From NCBI GenBank assembly GCA_016868575.1, contig VGGL01000023.1, positions 1 through 32,366 on the forward strand: DNA of 32,366 nt, in the 5' to 3' direction. Positions 22,878 through 31,630 of this stretch are shown one piece after another. Source of the DNA: Bacteroidota bacterium (GTDB taxonomy: Bacteria > Bacteroidota > Bacteroidia > Bacteroidales > FEN-979). The notes beneath the pieces are model-generated. The model saw nothing but the letters and a program-made list of their open reading frames with translations. It was not told where the DNA came from and ran no database searches. The translations under genes and the position numbers were made by a program. Positions within the stretch are counted from its first letter, which is position 1. Each line of letters starts with the position of its first letter.

Positions 22878-25316
22878 CTATCTTCCGCTAAGAATGAATT
22901 TAACCGGTTTGATCAGGCTTGTCCCCCTGTATCCGAGGAAATAAATACCTGATGGAATTCCGGAAAGATCGAAGGTAAATACCCGTTCAGGGATTTGCCC
23001 GATCGAATGGACAGCTACCTCTTCACCGTATAAATTGATCACCACCAGTTCCCCTTTATCAGGCGGATCGGTGAAGACGACATTCAGTCTGCCGGTAGTT
23101 GGATTCGGGAAGAGGGTCATCAGGGGTTTGGCCTGCTCACCGATACCCACGCACTCCTCGTAGCTGAAGAGCACGGAGATTGAGTCAGCGTCGTTGCATC
23201 CGAAGGCATTCCCAACCATCACGGAGTAAGTCTGAAGATCATAGCCGAGTCCGGTTGTTGCAACCATGATGGTCTGAACAGTATCTCCTGTTGACCAGAG
23301 GAATGAAAACCCCGGGTTCCCTGCATTCAGGATGATCGAATCATAAACGCAAACCACTGTATCAGCAGGGAGGTTCACTTTCGGTCTGGGTGTAACCAGT
23401 ATTGAAAATTCCTCGGCCACACCATCACATCCAAGGGCAGTTGCAGTAACGAAATAACGTAAGGTATCAACTCCAGTACCCGTTTTTACAATTCGTTGCC
23501 GGATGACATCTCCTGAACCACCGGTATGGCCTGACACATTGGAAGAAGATGCAGAAGCTGTCCAGGAGAAGGTAGCATTGTTGATATTGGAGAGGAGGAA
23601 TATCTCGGTGGTATCGCCCGAACAAACGTGGGGTAAAGCAGATGAGAAGGTTACGGATGGTGCCAGGAACATGGTGATCACCACCGTCGTATCAGGGCCA
23701 ATGCAATTCCCTTTGGTTGGTGTGACTTTATAAATCACACTGTCGATGGCAGCCTGGTTATCCATGTACAAGGTTTGTCGGATGGCTGTCCCATCGCCAG
23801 GCCCATACCCTGTGACATGGCCGCCGGGATTGGTGGCCGTCCAGAAATAATACATATCCGGGATATTCCCGATAAACGTGGCATTGGTAGTAGCTCCGGA
23901 GCAATATCCAAAATCCAGGGAACTCCAGATTTCAGGTGGCGGATAGGTGATGATCATGACTGAGTCAAGATCGGTATTCTGGCAGGCATCGGTGGCTTCA
24001 ACCACATACCAGGTATGTCCTATGGGTGGATACACCGTCACAGAATCGTTTGCTCCGTTGGGGACATTCCATTGGTAGAAATAAGGGACATGGCCACCGC
24101 TAACATGTGCTACAAGGGTGATAGAGTCTCCATTGCAGATGATCGAATTTTGGATATCCTGTACAAGAAGCGGGGCATTATCATCAATATATACCGTATC
24201 ATATTGATACTGGGGACCAGAACAAGAAGGTTTGTGAACTTTCAGAAGCACATATTCTTGTCCCTCCAGATCGCTATCATACACGGGATGGATCACAAGT
24301 GCGGTGCTATCCTGTCCCGGTGGGATGACCAGGGAATCGGGAATATCTGTGTAATCAACCCCACGGGTAGCTGTTCCGAGCACATCATACCGAATGACAT
24401 ATGGTTTGTTGGATGTCTGGGAGATCACAAAAGAAACCGTTGCATCGGCACAGCCCTCCACCGCCACACCTGAGATGAGCGGGTTCGAAAAAGATGTACC
24501 CACATTCAGCACCGTACTTGAAAAACTGTTCTTCTGCAGAAAGACACCAGAATCATAAATGTGATCTACGGCATCGCCAATGGCTAATTTGATGTGGTAG
24601 GTTGAACATGGAATAACCGCGCTCCAGGCAATAAATCTGTTCGTTAGCCTATCATATTGGAAGTTAACTCCTCCGGCATTATTCCAGCTGCAAAATTGAT
24701 TGTTGCATATATTGTTGATCGTCACTGGCTGTGATGCACTGCCCGGCATTAGTGCGATATTCTTTGCGTTGTTACTATAGGATCCTGAAATCCCCGGACC
24801 GCTGAGAAAGAAACCGAAAGCATCATTATAACTTCCGCAGTATTCGTCAAATTCCTCCGATCCGAAGACATAATTGAAACGAACAGTATCAGACTGGGGG
24901 ATGAAATCAAACTCGATAACCCCTTTGTCGAAAGTCGTAGAGCCTGACAGCATATTCAAATCGGGATCCCCTGATCCGCCTGTATTTGATCCGGCATTAG
25001 GTGCATTATTAGGTCCAATGGCAATGCTCGCCTTACCACAAGTCAGCAATATGCCCGCATCTATCTTCAATTCAGTGGTTGCTGTGCCTTGGGTTGTAAA
25101 AGTCCCAACCTGCGTAGAAGTTATGACTGCTGAGGAGCCATTGAAAGTGGCGTTGCTCACAGTGATGCCTTCCCCGATAAACCACTCCTGGATCAACTGC
25201 TGGGGCGTCATATTCATGGCTGAACCTTCCGTAACAACCAACTGGGCCGATGCCTCACAGGTTAGAAAAGCCATCACCAACAACAGAAAATATCTGATAT
25301 TTTGCCTCTTGCGCAT
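22878..25316 (-). CDS. T9SS-secreted choice-of-anchor L domain protein with PKD-like repeats
   Basis: 812 residues from ATG 25316 (MRKRQNIRYFLLLVMAFLTCEASAQ, a signal peptide). The choice-of-anchor L domain follows (about 26-230): MTPQQLIQEWFIGEGI, GGSGDPDLNML, FDKGVIEFDFIPQSDTV, FNYVFGSEEFDEY. Then a Calx-beta-like segment (GTATRGVDYTDIPDSL), a cysteine-containing Ig-like domain, and two or three PKD-like domains. The C-terminus (LFPNPTTGRLNV to SGIYFLGY) is a type A T9SS sorting domain, so the protein crosses the outer membrane and is anchored or released. A longer frame to 25430 is unlikely because a TATCTTTG box at 25358-25365 lies inside it. Confidence 0.87.
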   Translation of the reverse strand: MRKRQNIRYFLLLVMAFLTCEASAQLVVTEGSAMNMTPQQLIQEWFIGEGITVSNATFNGSSAVITSTQVGTFTTQGTATTELKIDAGILLTCGKASIAIGPNNAPNAGSNTGGSGDPDLNMLSGSTTFDKGVIEFDFIPQSDTVRFNYVFGSEEFDEYCGSYNDAFGFFLSGPGISGSYSNNAKNIALMPGSASQPVTINNICNNQFCSWNNAGGVNFQYDRLTNRFIAWSAVIPCSTYHIKLAIGDAVDHIYDSGVFLQKNSFSSTVLNVGTSFSNPLISGVAVEGCADATVSFVISQTSNKPYVIRYDVLGTATRGVDYTDIPDSLVIPPGQDSTALVIHPVYDSDLEGQEYVLLKVHKPSCSGPQYQYDTVYIDDNAPLLVQDIQNSIICNGDSITLVAHVSGGHVPYFYQWNVPNGANDSVTVYPPIGHTWYVVEATDACQNTDLDSVMIITYPPPEIWSSLDFGYCSGATTNATFIGNIPDMYYFWTATNPGGHVTGYGPGDGTAIRQTLYMDNQAAIDSVIYKVTPTKGNCIGPDTTVVITMFLAPSVTFSSALPHVCSGDTTEIFLLSNINNATFSWTASASSSNVSGHTGGSGDVIRQRIVKTGTGVDTLRYFVTATALGCDGVAEEFSILVTPRPKVNLPADTVVCVYDSIILNAGNPGFSFLWSTGDTVQTIMVATTGLGYDLQTYSVMVGNAFGCNDADSISVLFSYEECVGIGEQAKPLMTLFPNPTTGRLNVVFTDPPDKGELVVINLYGEEVAVHSIGQIPERVFTFDLSGIPSGIYFLGYRGTSLIKPVKFILSGR

Positions 25317-25357
25317 CTGAGTTGCCCGGATCTTCTCTGTCATAACAAATTGAGATA

Positions 25358-25365
25358 CAAAGATA
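25358..25365 (-). promoter_or_regulatory. -7 box for the choice-of-anchor L gene
   Basis: The minus strand reads TATCTTTG, an exact TAnnTTTG match, 41 bases upstream of ATG 25316; this decides against the longer start. Confidence 0.5.
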
Positions 25366-25400
25366 ATCAATTTATTATAACATCCTGAAGTCTTTATTCT

Positions 25401-25408
25401 TATTTTTG
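25401..25408 (+). promoter_or_regulatory. -7 box for the YCF48-like T9SS gene
   Basis: TATTTTTG, an exact TAnnTTTG match, 41 bases before ATG 25450 and divergent from the box at 25358-25365. Confidence 0.45.
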
Positions 25409-25449
25409 CAAGCCTGGTTATAGTTACCAATACTTAAAATGTAGATGCA

Positions 25450-26733
25450 ATGAAGATTTTTCAAAAGATTGCTTTCGTATTTCTGAGTATCTGTTTATAC
25501 AGTCACCTCCATGCTCAGGATATCACTTTGATCAAATCCACTGCTGATAAGGTCTATTATACCGAATTCATCAGTCCAACGGAAGCGTGGATAGCCGGAG
25601 GCTCCAACACTTTTTTGAAGCTTATCAAATCAGGGAATACATGGAATGCTACCCAGCAAAGCGCCTCATTTCTTCAGCAATTTGGCAGTGGGGTTCATGA
25701 TTTTCGCGGCATGGATTTCATCGATGCCAATACAGGATTAATAGCGCTGGATGTTGATGTTGCCCCTGCACCTATTTATAAATCGACCAATGGTGGAGTG
25801 AGTTGGTTACCGTTTTCACAGGTTTTTGGAGCCAGAAGAATCAACATGCTGAAGTTCTATAATGCTTCCTACGGCGTAGCATGTTCCCATACCGGACTTT
25901 TCATCACACTCAATGGAGGTACATCCTGGACCAAACAAACCAATCTGCCTCCCTCAATCGGTACTTCAGACAAATTCTATCATTGTTATCTCCATCCGGA
26001 TGGAACGATTTACGTAACCATGGAAGACGGTTTTTCAATCCATGGCAACTCAGGTGCTTATACCCTTAATAACCTCGCCTGGATCGATGATGGCATCCCA
26101 GCCGGTTTCCAGAGTGAACCCATCAAGGATGTGTATTTTTCAGAACTCAATGTGGGATGGATCTGTGGATTGGATACAGTGGATACACGTTACAGCCTGA
26201 TGAAAAATACCGGATCAGGATGGTCACCGGTAATGGTTCCCCAAAACACTCAACCCAATAGCCGGCTTAACTCCATCCTCTTCCAGGACCCCCAGCATGG
26301 CTATCTTGGCAATAATCTTGGCGAAGTGTTCAGAACCGCTGACGCCGGTGACTCATGGACACTGATAAGCCCAAGTCCCATCCAACAGCCCATCAACAAT
26401 ATGTCTGCTGTTCCGGGTAACATCAATGAATCAATCGTCACCTGTGATAATGGTGTCTTTCTCATCCTTGATACAAATACCGGCATTGAAGATGAAATAT
26501 TGACCCATAAGCTCACCATCTTCCCCAACCCGACAAACGGATACGTTCATCTCGACCTGACCAGGCCATCACGCGTCAAAGTAGTCAACTCGGTTGGAAC
26601 TGTGTTGATGGAAACCAATGTAAATGCAGGCAGTCAACTCCTGGATTTGCACTCGATTCCTGACGGACTTTACCATGTTTTAATCTATGGTGATGATCAT
26701 TTTGCCGCAGGAAAAGTGATACTGAAAAAATAA
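25450..26733 (+). CDS. T9SS-secreted beta-propeller (YCF48/BNR-like) protein
   Basis: 427 residues with a signal peptide (IAFVFLSICLYSHLHAQ). Repeated blades carry the YCF48/BNR pattern 'F...GWA.G..G.I..S.NGG.SW': AWIAGGSNTFLKLIKSGNTW, YKSTNGGVSWLPF, FITLNGGTSWTKQ, GYLGNNLGEVFRTADAGDSW. The C-terminus from LTIFPNPTNGYVHLDL to GKVILKK is a type A T9SS sorting domain. It is an extracellular or surface protein with probable binding function; the partner is unknown. It is transcribed divergently from the anchor L gene. Confidence 0.85.
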   Translation: MKIFQKIAFVFLSICLYSHLHAQDITLIKSTADKVYYTEFISPTEAWIAGGSNTFLKLIKSGNTWNATQQSASFLQQFGSGVHDFRGMDFIDANTGLIALDVDVAPAPIYKSTNGGVSWLPFSQVFGARRINMLKFYNASYGVACSHTGLFITLNGGTSWTKQTNLPPSIGTSDKFYHCYLHPDGTIYVTMEDGFSIHGNSGAYTLNNLAWIDDGIPAGFQSEPIKDVYFSELNVGWICGLDTVDTRYSLMKNTGSGWSPVMVPQNTQPNSRLNSILFQDPQHGYLGNNLGEVFRTADAGDSWTLISPSPIQQPINNMSAVPGNINESIVTCDNGVFLILDTNTGIEDEILTHKLTIFPNPTNGYVHLDLTRPSRVKVVNSVGTVLMETNVNAGSQLLDLHSIPDGLYHVLIYGDDHFAAGKVILKK

Positions 26734-26739
26734 CAACCC

Positions 26740-27182
26740 ATGAACCTGCTGAATGGTTCAGGTGGTACATGCTACTATCCCCTGGTATTCAATCTTAATG
26801 CCGAATATGGGTATCCGGGATACCCGGCGTATTCATGACCGATGCCCTGTTCAACAAAGGTATTAGTGGCGGGGTGGTGCTGGCAATCAGGGATGGTGTT
26901 CCCAACTTTGAGTTGGTCGGGATGGCCAAGTCGGTATCTACTTCCAATGAATTCTACTTAAGGCCTGACATAGGTCACAACACCGTTGAATATGACCTTA
27001 CCACGCCTTACGAAGGGAATGTGTTCGTAAGTACCGGTGAAATGATCAAATACGGTGTAACATATGTTATTTCCATGGAAAAGTTGCGTACCTTTTTTGA
27101 GGAGCACAAGGAGGAAATACACCGGCAGGGATATTATCCGGATCCGTTTTTTATAAAACAAATCCAAAGACCCGTCAAGTAA
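26740..27182 (+). pseudogene. Frameshifted C-terminal fragment of a trypsin-like serine protease
   Basis: The frame from 26835 reads TDALFNKGISGGVVLAIRDG and then VPNFELVGMAKSV, with GISGG in the place of the catalytic serine motif (GxSGG) of chymotrypsin-fold proteases, and continues to TYVISMEKLRTFFEEH. Upstream residues fit in another frame (26740 onward, FNLNAEYGYPG), and joining the two across one base gives a smooth GYPGIPGVFMTDA. The junction coincides with a perfect 17-base palindrome at 26809-26825. The regions for the catalytic His and Asp are absent. It is a remnant, or part of an unusual short gene; protease identity is inferred from the serine motif. Confidence 0.55.
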
Positions 27183-27243
27183 ATATCCTGATATTTGTAA
27201 CGAAATTGATTGATCTGCGTAAAAACGGTAAACCTGTCTGATC

Positions 27244-28191
27244 TTGAATTTGCGATTTGGATTCCTTTCATCATTTCTGCTGATCATCGCGTCTTCCTCT
27301 TTTGTGGTGGCACAGCAGCCGGTCACAGCTAAGGTAGTTCCGGCGAATTTCTGTGTTTCAACGGAAGAAATGAAACTTGTGAACATGGTCAACGAATACC
27401 GGCGGAAATATGCCCTTCCCTCCATCCCGCTGTCTAAATCGCTATCTTATGTTGCTTCTACCCACGCCAAGGATCTCTATTACAACCAGCCGGACAAGAA
27501 GCCCTGCAATATGCACAGCTGGTCTGATAAAGGCGCCTGGAAACCTTTCTGTTACCCGCGTGATGAAGACAAGAAAAACTCGGTGTGGGATAAGCCCAAA
27601 GAAATCACCCACTACAAGGGAAAAGGATTTGAGATCGTATATTGGGAGAATACCCGTGTAAACATCGACAGTGCCATGGATCTCTGGAAATCGATGGATT
27701 ATTTCAATGCCTTCCTCCTGAATACTGGAAAATGGGCAGAAAAGAACTGGGGCGCCATTGGAATTGGCATTTGCGAGAACTATGCTGTCGCCTGGTTTGG
27801 AAAAGAGCCCGATCCAGAACCCAAGCCATATGTCTGTGGAACTGAACCGCCCAAGAAAGACACCGTAACCGCTAAAAAGGAGAATCCGGTTATTCCAGAT
27901 AAGAAAAAGGAACCCACCACAACCGTCCCTGCTTCAAAGCCGACAACGACAAAACCCGTCTCTTCTGAGAAAGGAAAGTACTATATCATTGTCAGAAGTA
28001 TGCTCCCGCTCAGCGAAAGCACCAAAACAGCAAACGAGCTGATCGCTAAAGGTTACAAAGATGCCAAGGTATTGGACAAACAAAGCAAGCTTCGTGTCTC
28101 AATCATGGAGTTTCAGTATAAAACACAGGCTGACAGCGCACTTAGGGAGGTTAAGAAGACATGGAAGGATGCGTGGATTTTAAGCGAATAG
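27244..28191 (+). CDS. Secreted CAP-domain protein with C-terminal SPOR domain
   Basis: 315 residues from a TTG start; no ATG precedes the signal peptide (FGFLSSFLLIIASSSFVVAQ). The CAP/SCP-PR1 domain spans about 40-200: LVNMVNEYRRKYALPSIPLS, ASTHAKDL, NMHSWSDKG, EIVYWENTRVNIDSAMDLW and GIGICENYAVAWFGK. A Pro/Thr/Lys linker (205-240) leads to a SPOR-like domain (245-315: KYYIIVRSMLPLSESTKTA, GYKDAKVL, KLRVSIMEFQYKTQADSAL). SPOR domains bind denuded peptidoglycan, so the CAP domain may act at septa or the cell wall. The gene is alone. Its last bases overlap a minus-strand signal-peptide stub. Confidence 0.83.
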   Translation: MNLRFGFLSSFLLIIASSSFVVAQQPVTAKVVPANFCVSTEEMKLVNMVNEYRRKYALPSIPLSKSLSYVASTHAKDLYYNQPDKKPCNMHSWSDKGAWKPFCYPRDEDKKNSVWDKPKEITHYKGKGFEIVYWENTRVNIDSAMDLWKSMDYFNAFLLNTGKWAEKNWGAIGIGICENYAVAWFGKEPDPEPKPYVCGTEPPKKDTVTAKKENPVIPDKKKEPTTTVPASKPTTTKPVSSEKGKYYIIVRSMLPLSESTKTANELIAKGYKDAKVLDKQSKLRVSIMEFQYKTQADSALREVKKTWKDAWILSE

Positions 28192-28281
28192 CGAGTAGCG
28201 ATCAAACGTCAGTGAGGCGATTTGTGCCGGTACCTGGAAACACACCAGGAGAAGCAAAAAGATCAGGGTATTAAGTCTCAT
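28180..28281 (-). pseudogene. Signal-peptide stub of a lost secreted protein
   Basis: A 33-codon frame starts MRLNTLIFLLLLVCFQVPAQ, a clear signal peptide, followed by IASLTFDRY. It then runs into a GCTACTCGCTATTCGCT repeat and a stop that overlaps the end of the CAP-SPOR gene by 12 bases. The mature part is missing. The short mature start resembles the 'TFDRYHTY' opening of some M14-type carboxypeptidases, but nine residues are too few to assign. It follows the two-helix membrane gene (4 bases after its stop), so the pair may once have been an operon. Confidence 0.5.
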
Positions 28282-28285
28282 TTGG

Positions 28286-28510
28286 TTATCTGTGTTCAAT
28301 TGACTTCTGGAAACGCCTTTTCCGCCAGGTTAAAAACAGTAACACCAGGCCGAAAACCAGCATCAGTAAGCCCGACCAGAGGTTCACGTTAAATCCCAAA
28401 GAACGCAGATACATCAGATCGTTGGAAGAGGTCACCAGGCCGAAGATGGTCAGCAGCAGCCCCAGCAGGGTGAACATGGCGCCGATAGGCAGGCGGATAT
28501 CGATTTCCAT
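28286..28510 (-). CDS. Small two-helix membrane protein of unknown function
   Basis: 74 residues with two hydrophobic helices (about 9-28 FTLLGLLLTIFGLVTSS-type and 44-62 LWSGLLMLVFGLVLLFL-type) joined by a short loop with LMYLRSLGFNVN, and a basic C-terminus (TWRKRRFQKS), giving a likely inside C-terminus. Similar small proteins occur widely in Bacteroidetes without assigned function. No regulatory site is evident upstream because the region 28520-28658 is repeat. Confidence 0.6.
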   Translation of the reverse strand: MEIDIRLPIGAMFTLLGLLLTIFGLVTSSNDLMYLRSLGFNVNLWSGLLMLVFGLVLLFLTWRKRRFQKSIEHR

Positions 28511-28519
28511 ATTGAAGTT

Positions 28520-28658
28520 GGTGATTTGGTGATTTGGTGATTTGGTGATTTTGTCATTGCGAGGAGCTGAAATCCCGAGCGAAGCGAAGGGAGCAGCGAC
28601 GTGGCAATGGTGACTGGGTGATTTAGTGATTGGGTGAGTTAGTGATTGGGTGATTGAA
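28520..28658. repeat. Octamer arrays interrupted by a palindromic element
   Basis: Four perfect copies of GGTGATTT (28520-28551) are followed by a GC-rich element (28552-28613) whose ends CATTGC (28555-28560) and GCAATG (28604-28609) are complementary, with GAGCGAAGCGAAGGG inside. Degenerate octamers of the same kind (TGGGTGAT, TTAGTGAT) then resume (28614-28658). The layout suggests that the palindromic element was inserted into an older octamer array. Its TCATTGCGAGGAGC start is of the kind seen in dispersed palindromic repeats of other bacteria. Confidence 0.8.
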
Positions 28659-28668
28659 TGTTCAGGTC

Positions 28669-30714
28669 TTACAATATTATGATCTTCTTTTGATAGTTGT
28701 TAATATTGGTTTTTAGACAAATCATGTATACTCCTTTGGTTAGTCCGGATGACGACAGAGGGACAACATAACGATTCGGATATTGAGGATTTCTGATAAG
28801 TTCACCAAGCTCCTGAACAAATGATCCTTTCAAGCAATAAAGAATACATGAAACCGGCTTTTCTTCCTGAAGATCAAGATAGATGGCAGCCTGTCCGTGA
28901 ACGGGATTAGGTACCACCCGGATTACATTATTTCGATAACTTCCGGACAGATCGAAACCGGTAGGTATCACATCAATGTATTCGCTCCGGATCAGGCTAT
29001 CGGATGTAGATCCGTCGCTGACCTTCAGTTTTACGGCATACAATCCCGGATCCGTATAGGTAAATACCGGGTTTTCCTCTGAAGAGTCATCGATGCCGTC
29101 ATTCTGGAAATCCCATTCCCAGGAAATGACATTTCCCGCTGAGAGATCAGTGAAAGATACTGTTAAGGGAGCTACTCCGAATAAAGGCTCTCCCACAAAC
29201 ATGGCTGTCGGAAATGCGGTGCCGGTGATGGTAAAGGGACCTGTGGTATCGGCAGCATCAGGAATACCCGATTTCTGCGCGACAAACCGCAAATAGCAAT
29301 TATCTGAATAAGCCATGGGGACATTCCATTGATATCGGCCATTGTCGGGCACACCCGTAATAACTTCTTCATAAGGTCCACCGATACCGGTTACAGAGAG
29401 ATAGATTGAAACATTTGAGCTGTCTCCTCCCGGAACAGCCGTTATCCAATCGATGAATTGCACCGATTGCTGGTAAAAAACCTCATTTCCTCTTGGGAAT
29501 AGTCCATGGATTTTGAATTCCGTCGCGACTGATGTCTCTTTGTAACACTTCAGATAGTTTTTATAATTGATCCAGTTTCCCCATTCGCCTACCATGATAA
29601 TATCCGGATAGCCGTTGTGGTCAACATCCCCTCCTACCCTGAAAGCCTTGCATTCCTCGATGCCTGTGGCAATGAACTGGGCATCCGGCGTCCAGTTGCC
29701 TTGCCCGTCACCCAGCCACAGTTTAAATGTGCCGGTACCATAAGCACAAACATCGAGGTGCCCATCCACATTCATATCCCATACTTGGGTTTCTTCAAAA
29801 TTACCTGACGTTGGGAGCGTACCCGAGATGCTAATCCACAGGTTCTGGGAGATGTCCCATTTCCAAACCTGCACTCCGCCATTCCGGCAGAAAGCGAGAT
29901 CCTTGCTGCCATCTTCATCGACATCACCCAGAGAGGGTCCGCTGTAGCCGAGTGTTCCAGGTGATGGAAGGTTGCCGGTCGCATTGGAGAAGTTCCCATT
30001 TCCATCTCCAAAATAAACAACCCCATTCTGATGGGCAATCGCCATATCGGGGTATCCATCTTTGTTGATATCCCCGAATACCAATCTCTCACCGGAATTG
30101 CCTCCCAAAAAACCGAAAGTTTGAGTCCATGAACCATTCTGGTTATTACGATATACGTGGACCCCGGCACAACAACCGAAAGAGATGCTTCCCAGGTCAA
30201 GGTCGCCATCATGGTCGATATCAGCGAAGTCGCTGCCAAACATCCCCCAGTCTTCGCCATTTGTGGCCAGGCCATCATCCCAGGCAACCCAATTGAGCCC
30301 TGTGCCATCACCCAGCGCAACCTCAAGGATTTGGTCACCAAGATCTGTCGATGAATAATTATGATGTATCCCGTAGCCTACATCCATGATGCCGTCGTTG
30401 TTTACATCTCCAACGGCCACACCGCCATAGCCCAGGTCGCCGTACATCTGAACAGCCCAATTCCCCTGACCATCTCCAAACCAGACCATGATGCCGTGCT
30501 CTGTAGCATTGATGTTGGGACTTCCGTGATCCCCTACCGAAATGATATCAATTTTACCATCATCATTGATATCGGTGAATTCAAGTTCGGTCATTCCTCC
30601 TTCCCATGATGGAAAAGCAAGACCGGTTGAAGACTCCACATAGTTGAGCACTTCATTTTGTGCCAAAAGCCTGATGGAAAAGGCCAACATGGTTAAAATA
30701 AATAATGTTTTCAT
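28669..30714 (-). CDS. T9SS-secreted FG-GAP/VCBS beta-propeller protein with PKD domain
   Basis: 681 residues with a signal peptide (MKTLFILTMLAFSIRLLAQ). Residues 30-390 are FG-GAP/VCBS repeats with calcium-binding DxDxDG loops: DINDDGKIDI, DVNNDGIMDV, DIDHDGDLDLG, DINKDGYPDM, DVDEDGSKDL, DHNGYPDI, forming a beta-propeller. A beta-rich spacer follows, then a PKD domain (about 500-580, VSFTDLSAGNVISWEWDF, YTDPGLYAVKLKV) and a C-terminal sorting domain (VVPNPVHGQAAIYL to KGVYMICLK). It is a surface or released protein of probable adhesive function. The residual repeat 30731-30770 lies just upstream in place of a recognisable promoter. Confidence 0.87.
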   Translation of the reverse strand: MKTLFILTMLAFSIRLLAQNEVLNYVESSTGLAFPSWEGGMTELEFTDINDDGKIDIISVGDHGSPNINATEHGIMVWFGDGQGNWAVQMYGDLGYGGVAVGDVNNDGIMDVGYGIHHNYSSTDLGDQILEVALGDGTGLNWVAWDDGLATNGEDWGMFGSDFADIDHDGDLDLGSISFGCCAGVHVYRNNQNGSWTQTFGFLGGNSGERLVFGDINKDGYPDMAIAHQNGVVYFGDGNGNFSNATGNLPSPGTLGYSGPSLGDVDEDGSKDLAFCRNGGVQVWKWDISQNLWISISGTLPTSGNFEETQVWDMNVDGHLDVCAYGTGTFKLWLGDGQGNWTPDAQFIATGIEECKAFRVGGDVDHNGYPDIIMVGEWGNWINYKNYLKCYKETSVATEFKIHGLFPRGNEVFYQQSVQFIDWITAVPGGDSSNVSIYLSVTGIGGPYEEVITGVPDNGRYQWNVPMAYSDNCYLRFVAQKSGIPDAADTTGPFTITGTAFPTAMFVGEPLFGVAPLTVSFTDLSAGNVISWEWDFQNDGIDDSSEENPVFTYTDPGLYAVKLKVSDGSTSDSLIRSEYIDVIPTGFDLSGSYRNNVIRVVPNPVHGQAAIYLDLQEEKPVSCILYCLKGSFVQELGELIRNPQYPNRYVVPLSSSGLTKGVYMICLKTNINNYQKKIIIL

Positions 30715-30730
30715 ATCAGCTACTTTTTAG

Positions 30731-30770
30731 AACGCAGATTACACAGATTGAACAGATTTACACAGATTAT
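30731..30770. repeat. CAGATT-periodic direct repeat
   Basis: Four CAGATT units at 30735, 30744, 30753 and 30763 (spacing 9-10 bases) in the gap between two minus-strand genes. The ATCACAGATTACCACAG at 14412-14428 is similar. Confidence 0.65.
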
Positions 30771-30807
30771 CTTTTCCGATAAAAGTCGTCATTAATACTG
30801 AAGATTC

Positions 30808-31629
30808 TTAATAAAACAACCCCATCCATTTGTCCATCCGCCAGTCTTGATTATATATCATGATCGCATTGAGGATTGGATAGGTCCAATGCCACGCCAT
30901 GGTCATCCCACTGGCAGCACCGAAAACCCGTTTGACAAATAGAATTTCTCTTGAATGGATGTCAAAAAGGACCATATAGCTCACTTCACTTTCAGTTCTC
31001 TTGTCAATTTCAGCCATCAAAAACACCAGCCCGATCCCCTTCTTAAACTTTTCCGAGCGATAGGTTTGAATGTTCTCTCTGATCATATGCAGCGGCACTC
31101 TTTTGGCTGAATCCCTGCAATCAAAAACCTGATCAAGATTGACTTTCTTATTTCGTTCGGTAACAACGGTTAAGTCCTGCTTCAATCCAGACAACGGCCG
31201 CGATTTCTTCCGGATCCACAAAGGTTTATAATGCTTGTCTTGCAACACAAAATCGTTACAATCCTTGAAAAACATATGGGAGTATTTAGCTGAATTTGCG
31301 GGATGGCAAACGGTAACATGAGTGAAATCAATACCAAACCAGACGATCGGGAGCTCCAATCCTTTTTCAAAGGCGTGACGGAGATCTTTCGTTTGATAAA
31401 CATCAGAACCCTCTTGGGGAGATCTCAGTTTAATCGTGTCAATATTATCTTTCACAACGGTCATCACGCTATTATCGGAAGCATTTCGATACCTGATTGA
31501 ATAGCCGTTAAATTCAAGATCAATGGGGTTAACAGGCGTAGGCTGTTGTCGGAGAAAAAGGAGATCGGATTGTGCAAGGCACAAACTTGAGATAATCCAT
31601 AGAAAAGCCAAAAATGATGTTGTTTTCAT
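30808..31629 (-). CDS. Secreted protein of unknown function behind the symporter
   Basis: 273 residues with a signal peptide (SFLAFLWIISSLCLAQ). No family is recognised. It appears alpha/beta with conserved-looking stretches FGIDFTHVTVCHPANSAKY, VLFDIHSREILFVKRV and MAWHWTYPILNAIMIY; the last could be a short membrane-associated segment. Its ATG lies 1 base after the symporter stop (TAAaATG), so the two are in one operon and may share a transport-related role. That is inference from spacing alone. Confidence 0.65.
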   Translation of the reverse strand: MKTTSFLAFLWIISSLCLAQSDLLFLRQQPTPVNPIDLEFNGYSIRYRNASDNSVMTVVKDNIDTIKLRSPQEGSDVYQTKDLRHAFEKGLELPIVWFGIDFTHVTVCHPANSAKYSHMFFKDCNDFVLQDKHYKPLWIRKKSRPLSGLKQDLTVVTERNKKVNLDQVFDCRDSAKRVPLHMIRENIQTYRSEKFKKGIGLVFLMAEIDKRTESEVSYMVLFDIHSREILFVKRVFGAASGMTMAWHWTYPILNAIMIYNQDWRMDKWMGLFY

Positions 31630-31630
31630 T

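Noticed and set aside
25317-25430. An upstream extension of the choice-of-anchor L protein
   Set aside because: It would place a poorly formed segment before a good signal peptide and contains the probable -7 box of the gene.
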